Shown here: piece after piece, positions 63,340 to 64,000 of the stretch
Layout of the letters: every line of letters starts with the position of its first letter
How positions within the stretch are numbered: the stretch's first letter is position 1
Assembly: GCA_027946365.1 (NCBI GenBank)
Contig: JAPEUQ010000024.1
Location: 310,001 to 374,000 of the forward strand
Reading direction: 5' to 3'
DNA length: 64,000 bases
Source of the DNA: Kalmusia sp. IMI 367209
Lineage: Eukaryota; Ascomycota; Dothideomycetes; Pleosporales; Didymosphaeriaceae
Made by a program: the position numbers and the translations under genes
Notes under the pieces: model-generated
Database searches by the model: none
Seen by the model: the letters and a program-made list of their open reading frames with translations, nothing else
Told to the model about the DNA's origin: nothing

Positions 63340-64000
63340 TCATAGCTTAGGCTTGGTCCCATCCACCTGCACCGGATCTTCTGAGCGAGCCAGTATCCAG
63401 TTGGCTACATCGTCCACAAAGACTTCCTTTTCGGGACTGGGTTCATCGTGCACTATCTAGGTCAGTCACGTACGGTACGCACAACGTCCAAACAACTTAC
63501 GTCGGTGGAAGCAGCCTGCATATGTCTTGAACTCTTTGTCTTTGACTTGCAATCTATCCGCAAGAGCTTTAGAAGCGTGATAGTTAGTGATGCCGTCCTT
63601 GTCACCGTGTCCTATCCACACCCTGGTCACTCCGCCCTCGCCCGCAGTGTCGCCAATCTTGACCTTTCCGCTAGCCAGATCAGCAGTCCGATCGAGCATA
63701 CCAGCGAGTCCTTGCAGAGTGCCGGTATCGTGGCACAGGTCATCCTCCAGAAACTGCTTCTGCACTGCGGGATCCCTCGTAACGAGCGTCACATCGAGGG
63801 CATTGACTAGTTGTCGGTGTGGCAGAACTTTGCCAGCTAGTCGGCCGAAGAACACAGTGATTTGCGATGGCTTGGACTCTGGGCTGAAGTCGACGAAGGG
63901 CGATTCTAGGAGGAAGCCGCGGATGTGCTTGCGGATCTCTTCGGGCCCAGTAGACATGTACAATAGAACTTCACCGCCACCCATGGAGTGGCCCATGAGG
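63340..64000 (-). CDS. Alpha/beta hydrolase, monoacylglycerol lipase-like (partial)
   Basis: The 5' part lies beyond the right edge of the window. Visible exons are 63501-64000 and 63340-63452. The nucleophile elbow GHSMGGGEVLLY is near the edge. VWIGHGDKDGITNY carries the acid, and AGCFHR|LHDEPSPEKEVF the catalytic His. The C-terminus ends VDGTKPKL. This is the serine-aminopeptidase S33/Hydrolase_4 type, to which fungal monoacylglycerol lipases such as Yju3 belong. The 48-bp intron has GTAAGT and ATAG ends and splits the Leu codon before HDEPS. About 205 residues are visible. Confidence 0.88.

Overview
The window is nuclear DNA from a filamentous ascomycete. Genes are well spaced on both strands and carry short spliceosomal introns of about 45-180 bp with GT-AG borders (GTAAGT, GTATGT and GTACGT donors are common). 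The protein families are typical of Pezizomycotina: a bZIP with a DUF3425-like tail, a NUC-1-like bHLH factor, fungal cAMP phosphodiesterase, GH3, GH43 and BBE-like oxidases. Four introns in four unrelated genes share sequence, which is the hallmark of introner-like elements. Such elements are known from several Dothideomycetes, so that class is the best guess. No rRNA, tRNA or CRISPR was recognised.

Layout. 0.3-3.3 kb: secreted GH3 beta-glucosidase (-). 4.5-5.7 kb: class II, SIRT4-like sirtuin (-). 7.1-7.9 kb: small Myb/SANT protein (-). 9.5-11.3 kb: secreted BBE-like flavoprotein oxidase (-). 12.8-16.0 kb: cAMP phosphodiesterase (-), broken by two apparent one-base insertions in homopolymers. 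16.0-19.1 kb: long intergenic stretch with a G-rich tract and a hexamer repeat. 19.1-20.7 kb: F-box protein (-). 21.0-24.2 kb: tRNA exportin LOS1 (-). 25.0-26.1 kb: S-formylglutathione hydrolase (-). 26.5-29.2 kb: RPB6 (-) and TFIIIA (+), head to head. 29.4-33.9 kb: patatin-like lipase (-) and QRI7 (+), head to head. 35.0-36.9 kb: a secreted repeat protein with seven W-G-K-R processing sites (+). 37.4-39.3 kb: DUF1989-like protein (-). 40.0-40.1 kb: a foldback MITE-like element. 41.2-43.6 kb: GH43 arabinanase (+) and an enoyl-CoA hydratase/isomerase (+). 44.4-46.3 kb: bZIP factor (+). 47.6-49.7 kb: NUC-1/Pho4-type bHLH factor (-). 51.3-55.9 kb: G-protein gamma subunit (-) and eIF3a (+), head to head. 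56.6-57.7 kb: SDR oxidoreductase (-). 58.6-60.5 kb: xylulokinase (-). 61.0-62.6 kb: MMT-type mitochondrial CDF metal transporter (-). 63.3-64.0 kb: alpha/beta hydrolase (-), cut by the window edge.

Most genes are unconnected housekeeping or accessory functions and there is no clear biosynthetic cluster. Local themes are plant-carbohydrate use (beta-glucosidase, arabinanase, xylulokinase), signalling (cAMP phosphodiesterase, G gamma, phosphate-type bHLH) and RNA polymerase III/tRNA biology (RPB6, TFIIIA, LOS1, QRI7).

The two most notable items are (1) the Kex2-type repeat precursor at 35.0-36.9 kb, whose short S-x-S-W cores end in G-K-R like amidated neuropeptide precursors, and (2) the introner-like introns. 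Exon structures were worked out by hand from splice signals, reading frame and family conservation. In every complete multi-exon gene the exon lengths sum to a multiple of three, except the phosphodiesterase and eIF3a, which need single-base corrections.
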